Below are positions 57,201-64,000 of a stretch of DNA of 64,000 nt, piece by piece. Positions within the stretch are counted from its first letter, which is position 1; the number at the start of each line of letters is the position of its first letter. This DNA is from Desulfogranum japonicum DSM 18378 (GTDB lineage: Bacteria > Desulfobacterota > Desulfobulbia > Desulfobulbales > Desulfobulbaceae): NCBI RefSeq assembly GCF_000429945.1, contig NZ_KE386997.1, positions 38,041-102,040 of the forward strand. Direction: 5' to 3'. The notes under the pieces are model-generated. The model did not search any database. It had not been told where the DNA came from and was given only the letters and a program-made list of their open reading frames with translations. A program made the translations under genes and the position numbers.

Positions 57201-60184
57201 TCATTATCCTCATCCCATTCCGAGGTTAAATTGGGGGTACCATCACTGTCGCTGTCTTCAAAACTTCCCCACTTGGCAGCATACCAGAGTGGATTCGGAA
57301 TCAGGCTGGCTGCAGAAGCTCCCCCGGAACTGTCTGGATAGAACCTTCGTGTGGTAGACAGCGGCAGTACGCCTAAAGAGGAATCATGGGTATCTCCAGG
57401 ATTGTCACGACCATTGATGGCAGCAGTGTCTGTAGGATCAATTGGGTCAACTCCAGGAGGTGTATCAATCCAGGTCAAAAAGTCCTGGGAAGATCCGGTA
57501 TCAGAATCCCTCACTTCCAAGTAGGTACCATCTTTGGTTGTTCCGGAAATAATGTAGCCTGCATGTTGAATATAACCACCAGATGCACTGCCGGCTTCCA
57601 GGGTAATATCAACAGCTACAGCACTGGCCGTGTTGGTTACCGCATTGCCGCTGGCATCGACCAGTTGGAAGGTATATTTAACTATATCATCCATATCATG
57701 GTCAGCGCCCTGCTCAACGTCTTCATAATTGATTCTGAACACGCCATAGGTTTCTGTGAACTCTTCAACAAAGAAGTCTACAATGGTATTGGTAGGCCAG
57801 TATTTCCACACTGTCGATGTTCCCCTATTGCCGATGGTTTTAGCAAAAGGTACCAGGGTAACATCGGTTCCTCCCACATCAAGCTCAATGCGGGGCAACG
57901 GTGATGCCAATCCTACAGCATAGGTGCGTACACTCTGGTCATCGTTCACGGTGGGTTGCAGATCTGTTACATGTCCGTAATAAGCAACTGCAGCTGAATA
58001 GTAGCTTCCGCCTTTGGTTGGCTCTTCAGGACACAACCCGCGAATATCGCCAAATCCTGAAACGTTTTTTACACTGCAGACATAATCGAAATCAGCTCCG
58101 TTCTGACCAATATAACGATTTCCGGACTCACTCTCACCTGTGGAGATCATGTTGGCCCAATCTTCAACATTCAAATCTGTCACAAGATCATCGAGTTTCA
58201 TGTCCGTACTGATTCCGGAACCGAAATTTGAATTGACTCCAGGTAAATCATCACCATCAAAAGTTGGATTGATATCGCTCAACACCAGCATGTATGGCTG
58301 GGAGCAACTATCATACCCTGTGCTTGGGTCGTAGGGATTATCCCAACTTGCCAATGGAAGCCCGAGTTTATAATCATCCAGGGTAGTATCTGTACCGTCA
58401 TAGGTATAGGTTGAGGTCGGGCTCCCTTTACCGGCAAAGTATCGCTCTGTTTCATACATCATTTCAGCAATGGGATTTCCCCAGTCACGACACTTACCGT
58501 TAGTCATAGGCCCAGAAGTAATCCAGCCGCAGTTTTGGTTGTAGTTGCTTGTGCTGTAACTGTACCCTTGAATATGCATACTGTTAAAGGTATTTATAAT
58601 ACCGTTAACAGAGGTAAAAACACCTGTTGTCAAATCAATTTCATTAGAAATATCACCAACTTCCTTTCGCAACACACCACCTCTGGTGTTGTTGGTCCAG
58701 GACCCGGTCATCAGGCCAAAATACATCCGGCCGGTCTCACCGTGGCGCTGCAATAAACCAGTGGGCTTATAATTCCCGTCAGGGTATTGTTTGCAGTTAG
58801 ACTCCAGCCCCACACTGGCATCACAGACCCTTACGCGAGTCTCATAATCTGTGATATAGGATCCAGCACTGGCTAGAGTATAGGTGGAAAGCATTAAATC
58901 TGAGAATGCACCTGCAGGGATAATCTGCCAACTGTTGCTTGAATCAGGACCATTCCAGTACAGAAAATACTGATCACCACCGCTAGCCTCTTCCATACGA
59001 AATTCCACCGTATGCGTGCCAGCAGAGAGAACCGTTGAACCATTGTGGCTTGTACCTCCGGAAACTCCATGGCCGCCATAATAACCGACTATCAGCTCAT
59101 CAGGAGTACCACCGTCAATAATTACTTCAATGGCATCATCACCATCAACAGCGAATGAATAAGTGCCGCCTGTGGTAATATTTAGTGTACCAGTAAAAAC
59201 AGCTAGATATTTTTCTTGTTGCGCACTTCCGCTGCTATATGGATTGTAATTTGTCCCATAAGGATTACCTACACCATCAATAGCACCAAAATCCGAGGTT
59301 GAAGGGCTTGGATACCTTTCGTTTACATGGTTGCGGATGCTATAATCAAGCCAAGAACCAGATCCATACTGATTGGCCGCAATAGCATAAGTAGTTACCA
59401 TCAACTCGAAATCCGCATGATCCGTAGGGTGCCCAGGATGACTCCCACCACTGACTTCCAGGTTGTCCTTGGCAACCGGCGCCTCTGAAGAAACCCAGTC
59501 CCAAATTCTATTAGGATTATTCGGGAGTACGCGCAACAGAGGAGGCCCCCCATCAGTTTTGGTGGTAGACGCGAACAGGTGGCGCAATCCGCTGCCTGCT
59601 ACAGGGGCTGTTAAGGGAGAATAATCTGAGATGTCATATCCATTAACAGCAACACTGGTATACTCTTTTCCCCAGGTATGGGCATCATGGGGTACGAACA
59701 CGCGTTGAAGAACCGTATCACCGGCAGCATCGGTACTTCGATACCCTCCGTATAGTACCTTGCGAATGGTATCCATTCGGGACATAGTCAAATAGTTGAG
59801 AAAATCACCGCTCCATTCATTACTCCCGCTACATTTTTTATCTGTAGTTGTGGAACTTGGCTCAAAAAGAGGAGAACTTGCCGAGCTATCATAGGTATAG
59901 CATTTAAAATTATCGAAATACCCGTAATAATCAATGGATGTAGGATCATAGGTAACATCCAATTTGCCATCATCATTCAGATCTGAAGCATCGTTATATG
60001 CCTCATAATACAGCTTATGGTTACGCCCCATTACCAGCATAACCAAAGGAGGTGCACCAGAAGCAACAAAAGGTGGAACCACCTGGTAATCAATACTGGT
60101 GGCAGCAAAGGAAATCGGCACAGACAATACCGCAGAACAGATCGTTCCAACGAGTACCGATTTAGAGAATGTAAATCGTTTCAT
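54233..60184 (-). CDS. pilY1: PilY1-like type IV pilus tip/assembly protein with PA14 domain
   Basis: 1983 aa with a signal peptide (KRFTFSKSVLVGTICSAVLS). The N-terminal part is a large ligand/adhesion region; about 320-430 is a PA14-like domain (YSFAVDGDDAIEVIIDGG, YYGGHG, FRMEEASGGDQYFLYWNG). A row of DxNGNGxLD calcium-binding loops lies at about 1075-1155 (EDINGNGTLDSG, EDINGNGILDT). The C-terminal half is the PilY1 beta-propeller (GDIVYSSPVLV, VIYAGANDGMLHAFNGG, DLQPTVFDAKVF). It should sit at the pilus tip and help pilus extension and adhesion in a calcium-dependent way. It ends a minor pilin operon and is followed by a strong terminator. Confidence 0.93.
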   Translation of the reverse strand: MKRFTFSKSVLVGTICSAVLSVPISFAATSIDYQVVPPFVASGAPPLVMLVMGRNHKLYYEAYNDASDLNDDGKLDVTYDPTSIDYYGYFDNFKCYTYDSSASSPLFEPSSTTTDKKCSGSNEWSGDFLNYLTMSRMDTIRKVLYGGYRSTDAAGDTVLQRVFVPHDAHTWGKEYTSVAVNGYDISDYSPLTAPVAGSGLRHLFASTTKTDGGPPLLRVLPNNPNRIWDWVSSEAPVAKDNLEVSGGSHPGHPTDHADFELMVTTYAIAANQYGSGSWLDYSIRNHVNERYPSPSTSDFGAIDGVGNPYGTNYNPYSSGSAQQEKYLAVFTGTLNITTGGTYSFAVDGDDAIEVIIDGGTPDELIVGYYGGHGVSGGTSHNGSTVLSAGTHTVEFRMEEASGGDQYFLYWNGPDSSNSWQIIPAGAFSDLMLSTYTLASAGSYITDYETRVRVCDASVGLESNCKQYPDGNYKPTGLLQRHGETGRMYFGLMTGSWTNNTRGGVLRKEVGDISNEIDLTTGVFTSVNGIINTFNSMHIQGYSYSTSNYNQNCGWITSGPMTNGKCRDWGNPIAEMMYETERYFAGKGSPTSTYTYDGTDTTLDDYKLGLPLASWDNPYDPSTGYDSCSQPYMLVLSDINPTFDGDDLPGVNSNFGSGISTDMKLDDLVTDLNVEDWANMISTGESESGNRYIGQNGADFDYVCSVKNVSGFGDIRGLCPEEPTKGGSYYSAAVAYYGHVTDLQPTVNDDQSVRTYAVGLASPLPRIELDVGGTDVTLVPFAKTIGNRGTSTVWKYWPTNTIVDFFVEEFTETYGVFRINYEDVEQGADHDMDDIVKYTFQLVDASGNAVTNTASAVAVDITLEAGSASGGYIQHAGYIISGTTKDGTYLEVRDSDTGSSQDFLTWIDTPPGVDPIDPTDTAAINGRDNPGDTHDSSLGVLPLSTTRRFYPDSSGGASAASLIPNPLWYAAKWGSFEDSDSDGTPNLTSEWDEDNDGVPDTYYYVTNPLRLQEQLNKSFADILNRASSGTTSSVISNSRSGEGALYQSVFYPKKSDTSGAANTVTWIGQLHALFVDSYGNTREDSNDNDKLDVEGPDLDGKHGVLQEDINFNCVLDTEDINGNGTLDSGEDINGNGILDTEDANGNNVFEYETCATVYDPLYHPFLSQIDAILVSESGGVTRYYDINGNGKLDDAEILWNVGVGVDIDNFHFLWNSTDWLNSSLLDPLTQRTSYISNNRERYIFTWVDGDSDNLVDTGEVKDFTWPATAPAVSDLSDPSGLYAYLHLYSSFGDMPTAISSLSTSDFETFLLKQTEREINWVRGQDDVDSTGEPKVLNIGGKDVEGTEMRSRYYNGSTWRLGDIVYSSPVLVSSTGEYYNQVYYDSSYAAFAKKYDDRRHVIYAGANDGMLHAFNGGFYDDLNQQYCREINSGYNPWDSDLTNDTACNSATTYPELGAELWAYVPFNLLSHLHWLTDPDYGHSYYMDLQPTVFDAKVFADDTDHPNGWGTILVAGMRLGGATVQADLDKTDGSLPVSTDPVMSSAYVIFDITNPEIPPTLLGEIRMPKMGFSLGMPTVVKLKDGDHDGVYGTYDDTSPENGENRWFLAFGSGPANASGEPDPSLLTSVTSNQNGQFYMIDLVKLATNNELYSLTTQTVSGTPKTGVLTAGLHPYLTLEAKTFVTDPGAVDWNSDYNTDVVYFGTVTDTNGGTPAWTGKMRRIVIDDVNDGDDDRDPSNWVADNVLIDVEQPLTAGFITGYDSAGRRWLYFGTGRYYDAGDVTNLDTQSFYGIKESLSLSGNLDWSTVNKSTALMNTTNYTVYTDQRVDADGTLTDWSSMMTDQEKNYSGWYLDFLSSTGTQEGERTLSFPSLTGGLAIFTSFIPSADICIPSGNSYLWTLYYMTGTAYYDDVWRGSSGLATSKIGLGQGLATISTHSGTETSNDGTVSILVNSSGGTNGASGVGINKKAKVPHPRTSGIQSWKKR

Positions 60185-60193
60185 CTCAACATC

Positions 60194-60544
60194 CTATAGT
60201 TGTAATTTTTCGATCTGGTACACACGATTTCCCTCAACCAGCATCAACACCTCATTTCCAGTGCGAATCTGTTTTAAGGGAATATATTTTTTATACTCAG
60301 CCCCATTTTTTTTATACACCTGACGAACCACAACATTCTCCATAACCGTATACCTGGTATCACCAACCTTTATATACGTGTATGTGCTTTTCCACGGTTT
60401 ATGGGTAACCTTACCATCCACCCATTGCCCGATGGCATCAGCCTGGCAAGGCCTGACCAAGAATAAAACTGCCAGCGTAAACAATAAAATCTTACTGCAA
60501 GCTCTCGACCAAATACATCGTAGGGTTATTAGTATTTCCTGCAT
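60194..60544 (-). CDS. small secreted protein in minor pilin operon
   Basis: 116 aa. Hydrophobic signal-like start (ILLFTLAVLFLVRPCQA), then an 85-residue beta-rich domain (ADAIGQWVDGKVTHKPWKST, YTVMENVVVRQVYKKNGAEYKKYIPL). It overlaps pilX by 16 bp and is 9 bp before pilY1, so it is part of the operon and may be a periplasmic assembly factor. No family recognised. Confidence 0.75.
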   Translation of the reverse strand: MQEILITLRCIWSRACSKILLFTLAVLFLVRPCQADAIGQWVDGKVTHKPWKSTYTYIKVGDTRYTVMENVVVRQVYKKNGAEYKKYIPLKQIRTGNEVLMLVEGNRVYQIEKLQL

Positions 60545-61161
60545 GTGCCTAGTTCTCCTAACTTTTGCTTATATGTCAACTGCACTTGGGCCTGATTATT
60601 ATTCAACCCCACGTGTTGAGAATAAATAGTCATATATCGACTTTTGGGCGGTGGTCCCCCATAATCGTTACCGGGCCCTTGCCCTCCCTCGCCTGGATCA
60701 TTCCTGGTTACTCCCAACATCGCAATATTGGTATGCCCCAGAGTATCCTTTTGAGAGTTTGCAGTCGAGGGATCATCAGGAATACGCAAATCACGATATA
60801 TATCCGATGGAACCTCATCCGCAGTGGTACCTGTTGTTGCTCCTTGAATATCGCTAACCAGCCGATTATCGGCAAAAGTTTTACTCAAGACATCCACTCC
60901 TGCAATGGCAAAAGGTGGGGCTGTTACAAATTGGCCTTCGCAAGCCATATTTTGCACAAACATCTCTATTCCCACTTGCGTACCACTATCAGCACGAAAA
61001 AAAGTCTGCTTGGCGAAACGATCATTTCCTGCAACGCGTAATTCAAATACACTTGTGGTTATGGCATAAACTCCGAGCAAACTAAGCATAATTAGAATCA
61101 GCAGAGCTATAATCAGTACAAAGCCGCTATCATTCTTTAAAAAATCGTGTTCTGAACTCAC
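60529..61161 (-). CDS. pilX: PilX-like minor pilin
   Basis: 210 aa from the GTG at 61161 (AGGAGAT site eight bases upstream). Prepilin-type signal NDSG|FVLIIALLILIMLSLLGVYAITTSVFELRVAG; the cleavage is after G and, as is usual in PilX, Glu5 is absent. The rest is a soluble head with conserved Gly/Thr patches (NMACEGQFVTAPPFAI). Minor pilin of the type IV pilus initiation complex with PilV, PilW and FimT. Confidence 0.85.
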   Translation of the reverse strand: MSSEHDFLKNDSGFVLIIALLILIMLSLLGVYAITTSVFELRVAGNDRFAKQTFFRADSGTQVGIEMFVQNMACEGQFVTAPPFAIAGVDVLSKTFADNRLVSDIQGATTGTTADEVPSDIYRDLRIPDDPSTANSQKDTLGHTNIAMLGVTRNDPGEGGQGPGNDYGGPPPKSRYMTIYSQHVGLNNNQAQVQLTYKQKLGELGTCRKY

Positions 61162-61332
61162 GTTTTTATATCTCCTGGTATCAATCTGAATCCACCATTT
61201 CCCTGAAGAGATGCAGATACAACGTATTGACATGATATAAAATATTACACTCTCTCAACATGTTTTCACCACATCAGTTTCACATTCATTCAAAGTCCCT
61301 GAAGACGGTTCGGGTTCAGAAAAAAATATGGT

Positions 61333-61821
61333 TTATTTAATATCATCCTTTATATACACAAACCTGATAGGAGTAGCCATCATCCGGTTATCCCCCTGTA
61401 TATACATATAAATTGTTTTCAAATTAGGCGCTGGATGATCAACAGCTACGTTCCAGTATATCTGATAACCATCAGGTTGAGTGTTTGGTTTGCCATCAGC
61501 ATTAGCGAAATCATCATCAAGCCCGAAATTATTGCCTGTATCATCTATGCCATCCCAATCTTTATCTTTATCAGTCCCATTTCCATCAACGTCTTCAAAG
61601 ACAGCGTCTCTATATTTCTGGGCGACGAGTAACTCAACTTGACCAGCATTAGCATTGCTTGCAGTAGAAATAAGATTTGCTCGCACATTACTCTCCACTG
61701 CTGTTACCTGCATGGTATACAGACCAAGTATGCCAAAAACCAATAAAGCTATGGCAATCATGACCTCGATAAGAGTAAAACCATCTTGAGACAAATTATA
61801 TTGTGTATTCATTACAGTCAC
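61333..61821 (-). CDS. pilV: PilV-like minor pilin
   Basis: 162 aa. Prepilin signal SQDG|FTLIEVMIAIALLVFGILGLYTMQ with Glu5. The start is either the GTG at 61821, overlapping the pilW stop (GTGA), or the ATG at 61812. The head contains an acidic loop DVDGNGTDKDKDWDGIDDTG that looks like a calcium-binding turn, matching the calcium loops in PilY1. Confidence 0.85.
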   Translation of the reverse strand: MTVMNTQYNLSQDGFTLIEVMIAIALLVFGILGLYTMQVTAVESNVRANLISTASNANAGQVELLVAQKYRDAVFEDVDGNGTDKDKDWDGIDDTGNNFGLDDDFANADGKPNTQPDGYQIYWNVAVDHPAPNLKTIYMYIQGDNRMMATPIRFVYIKDDIK

Positions 61822-62507
61822 ATATTACGGAGATTTATTGTAGTTGTATACAATCGTCGACGCACATTATCGCTCAGAGGAATAGCAGGGTACGATGTAC
61901 CACTCGGTGTATTGTAGGTCAGTCCGTTATTATTATAGTCTTTTGCTGGACGATTTGCCCTTGCAATCAAGGTAATTTCAACAGAACTGGCATTAGCAGG
62001 AGTACCAGTGTTTCCCCCTTGAGGATCTAAATAGCGAAACTCCAGCAAATCAAAATTTTCTGCTATGGCTTGTGGTGCAGCAGCATCATTGCCTTTATGA
62101 TCTACTCGACCAAGCTTTGTTTTTCCATCGCTTGCACTGACATAAAGTCTATATGTGATGTCTTCACCATCATCTATGATGTCACCATCATTATTTAAAT
62201 CAGCAGAAAATCTGATTTCGGACAATTCAGTTTTTTTGATGCCAGCACCAGCATCTCCATTTTCATCGTAGCCTGCCATTCGAAGTTCATTGGCCATGAT
62301 ATACATGGCAGCCCGGATATTCTGTTGCATCTCAGCAACATCTTCCTGTGCAAGATACGTACGTTGCTGAGCAATATAAGCGCCATAAATTGCGCCAATG
62401 ATTATCCCGGAAATAGCAAGAGTAATCATTAACTCAACAAGAGTAAAACCTCTATCATTGCCTAAAGAAAAGGTGCTAACATGTTTTATTTTGCATTCTT
62501 TACCCAT
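61818..62507 (-). CDS. pilW: PilW-like minor pilin
   Basis: 229 aa. Prepilin signal NDRG|FTLVELMITLAISGIIIGAIYGAYIAQQ with Glu5, then a helix with QQRTYLAQEDVAEMQQNIRAAMYIMANELRMAGYDENG, a conserved PilW block. The head includes another acidic turn (DLNNDGDIIDDGEDI). It is 21 bp after the fimT stop and overlaps pilV, which places it firmly in the operon. Confidence 0.9.
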   Translation of the reverse strand: MGKECKIKHVSTFSLGNDRGFTLVELMITLAISGIIIGAIYGAYIAQQRTYLAQEDVAEMQQNIRAAMYIMANELRMAGYDENGDAGAGIKKTELSEIRFSADLNNDGDIIDDGEDITYRLYVSASDGKTKLGRVDHKGNDAAAPQAIAENFDLLEFRYLDPQGGNTGTPANASSVEITLIARANRPAKDYNNNGLTYNTPSGTSYPAIPLSDNVRRRLYTTTINLRNM

Positions 62508-62528
62508 TGTACTTCAACTGTCCTATTA

Positions 62529-63041
62529 CTATAATTTTATACGAACATTCCCGGATTTATTTACAACTACACTAGTCACCGTCCCCTGACTACTTGTAAA
62601 TTCAATAGTGCCATTCGACCATGAACCTGGAATTGACGGAAGGGTGTTCGGTTGAAACACAATTGTCTTTTTGCCATCAGCATTAGCACCAAGATTATTG
62701 TTTGTAATGCTAACCTTACTTGGTAGAGGGCCAGCCAAAACGATGGGCTGCTCACCAGGATCAAAGGTGAAATCGCCATTATCATCCTGATACACGACGT
62801 ATGTATAGGTATCCCCATTGACAGCCTGATTAAAAGTCAAAACACAATTGACATTACGACGAACAGCTTCACTTTTAGCTTGCATTAATGCCATATATAG
62901 ACTTCTTGCTGCACCTTTAAGCTGCATATTTGGCATATACGCCATGAGTGCCGGGGTGGCAATTGCTAATGCTATCCCGATTATGGCGACCACCACCATC
63001 AACTCCACGGTGGTAAACCCACTTGTATTTGCTTTTTTCAT
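62529..63041 (-). CDS. fimT: FimT/GspH-type minor pilin
   Basis: 170 aa from the ATG at 63041. Prepilin signal NTSG|FTTVELMVVVAIIGIALAIATPALMAY with Glu5, followed by the FimT/GspH helix MQLKGAARSLYMALMQAKSEAVRRN and a beta-rich head (GTVTSVVVNKSGNVRIKL). First gene of the operon; a sigma54-type motif lies just upstream. GspH belongs to type II secretion, but the PilW/V/X/Y1 neighbours settle it as type IV pilus. Confidence 0.9.
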   Translation of the reverse strand: MKKANTSGFTTVELMVVVAIIGIALAIATPALMAYMPNMQLKGAARSLYMALMQAKSEAVRRNVNCVLTFNQAVNGDTYTYVVYQDDNGDFTFDPGEQPIVLAGPLPSKVSITNNNLGANADGKKTIVFQPNTLPSIPGSWSNGTIEFTSSQGTVTSVVVNKSGNVRIKL

Positions 63042-63087
63042 ACTCAAAAAACCTTTATACTTATTGATTATTACGTCAAATGTACTT

Positions 63088-63103
63088 AGCAAAATTTGCA
63101 CCA
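63088..63103 (-). promoter_or_regulatory. sigma54-type promoter upstream of minor pilin operon
   Basis: On the minus strand: TGGTGCAAATTTTGCT, with GG and GC separated by 10 bp as in the -24/-12 consensus (TGGCAC-N5-TTGC). It is about 47 bp from the fimT start, which gives a short leader. Many pilus operons use sigma54. Confidence 0.65.
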
Positions 63104-63767
63104 TTACAATTATTTTTTTTGTCAAATCAAAAATGATGATATTTCAGATAATTATCATTCATACTCACACAAACGAGATCATCCTACACCACAGCCAGTT
63201 AAATTTGTTAATTCTTGTCGCATTGCAAATGTAAAAAAAATTAACACATCTAGGAAACCTATAAACCGTACAAATAGACAATAATTTTATCTATTTTTTT
63301 CAATATGTTACAAATAAGCAGGCAATAATTAAGGGTTTAAAATTCAGAGTATTGAAACTAAGTGATGGTAGAAATCAAGACTATCTATTTACCCATATGC
63401 GTCAAAAAATCACTCCCAAAAAATACAAAAAAATGAATTATCGAGCATCCAGTGGTTCTTCACGGCGACAACACAACATAATCTCAAGAGCAAATACAAC
63501 AGTAAAATTATTTTATAAAGTGCATAAAAACGAGAAAGACACATAAACGGGGCGCCGCCCCTGACAAACAGTAAGTTCTTTTTGGGAACATTGCTTAAGG
63601 TAACAGATAGCTGACAGCCAACATGGAAAGGAAGTTATAAAAAGACAAGAGGGTCTGAAAAAGGTACCGAAATGCAGAAGTATAAACCACTACATCGAAT
63701 CATAAAAAATAGTCATATATTAAGCTAAAGTTTCCTGGAAATTATCACATCGCCGATCCCGGTTCCC
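63104..63767. other. AT-rich gap with a GC palindrome
   Basis: Strongly AT-rich for most of its length. At 63549-63561 a GGGGCG-C-CGCCCC palindrome stands out. A plus-strand ORF of 64 codons at 63352-63546 has no coding character. It may be the remnant of a mobile element edge. Confidence 0.45.
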
Positions 63768-64000
63768 CTACGCGACCATGCGTAGCAGTGTTCTGACAAA
63801 AGATTTTTGCGTCTTTTGCCTCGGTAACGGGCAAATCGATTGAAAATCCTCACTCAATGCGGCCTCGGCTATAATTCTTCGGACATCTGAAAATGCAAAT
63901 CCGGAACGGCCGCGAACTTTATATTTGCGATCGGGCGCCTTTTGCAGTCGAGCCGCATAAACCCATGTCAGCGTTGTCGCCATCATGCAAAAGTTGAGAT
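63768..64000 (-). CDS. C-terminal end of a possible transposase (continues beyond window)
   Basis: The frame is open to the right edge, so this is the 3' end of a longer gene on the minus strand. The visible part reads LNFCMMATTLTWVYAARLQKAP ... GFAFSDVRRIIAEAALSEDFQSICP ... SFVRTLLRMVA. This resembles the tail of IS4/IS1380-like transposases from memory only; without the DDE core this cannot be settled. The AT-rich gap to its left would then contain the element end. Confidence 0.4.
   Translation of the reverse strand, partial: LNFCMMATTLTWVYAARLQKAPDRKYKVRGRSGFAFSDVRRIIAEAALSEDFQSICPLPRQKTQKSFVRTLLRMVA

Noticed and set aside
63352..63546. Plus-strand ORF of 64 codons before the GC palindrome
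   Set aside because: AT-rich, Lys/Asn-rich by composition, no ribosome site and no family.

Overview
The window looks like chromosomal DNA of a strictly anaerobic, sulfate-reducing Desulfobacterota bacterium, most likely of the Desulfobulbales type. The evidence is a complete ATP sulfurylase gene (sat), a periplasmic tetraheme cytochrome c3, the ResB/CcsB cytochrome c maturation pair, a hybrid cluster protein with its FNR-type regulator, and many two-component and chemotaxis genes. Base composition is moderate (roughly mid-40s % GC by eye). The assignment rests on gene content only; no 16S rRNA gene is present. No rRNA, tRNA, CRISPR array or prophage was found.

Layout. 1-3.3 kb: 3' part of an NtrY-like kinase, an NtrX-like sigma54 activator and hemB. 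3.4-9.4 kb (minus strand): a Cache-HAMP sensor without an output domain plus a small partner, a VanZ-like and a SEC-C protein, and a hybrid histidine kinase. 9.7-14.6 kb: a fused hydantoinase/oxoprolinase (HyuA-HyuB) overlapping an MFS transporter gene. 14.7-20 kb: a rhodanese-metallo-beta-lactamase protein, a PilZ protein, and a nitrosative-stress module (Crp/Fnr regulator, FNR-type box, hcp, ferredoxin). 20.3-28 kb: shikimate kinase, a lactate-type operon (glcD-like, glcF-like, larA-like), resB, ccsB and cytochrome c3. 28-37 kb (minus strand): housekeeping genes glyS, a divergent FolE2 homologue, a CheY-like receiver, galT, dksA, moaC, dnaJ, rpoZ and purA. 37.5-41.8 kb: a YgbA-family gene, tatB-tatC and a chemoreceptor. 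41.8-47.5 kb (minus strand): TPR-methyltransferase, radical SAM protein, deaminase, and a zinc-ribbon/SPFH pair. 48.4-53.9 kb (minus strand): a eukaryote-type PFK-2/FBPase-2, a repeat- and RNA-structure-rich gap, an FmdB-like gene, aroB and sat. 54.2-63.1 kb (minus strand): a type IV pilus minor pilin operon (fimT-pilW-pilV-pilX-small secreted protein-pilY1) behind a sigma54 promoter motif. The right edge holds an AT-rich gap and the end of a possible transposase.

The most unusual items are a FolE2 homologue that has lost the residues expected at its zinc/catalytic site, a bacterial PFK-2/FBPase-2, a strongly folding RNA-like segment at about 50.2-50.4 kb, two families of small terminal-inverted-repeat elements (MITE-like) in the gaps, and several strong inverted repeats next to genes for sulfate reduction (sat), hcp and SPFH. 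No single locus stands out as a complete, clearly new defence or mobile system. The best candidates for undescribed biology are the FolE2 pseudoenzyme, the candidate structured RNA and the deaminase-radical SAM-TPR methyltransferase operon.
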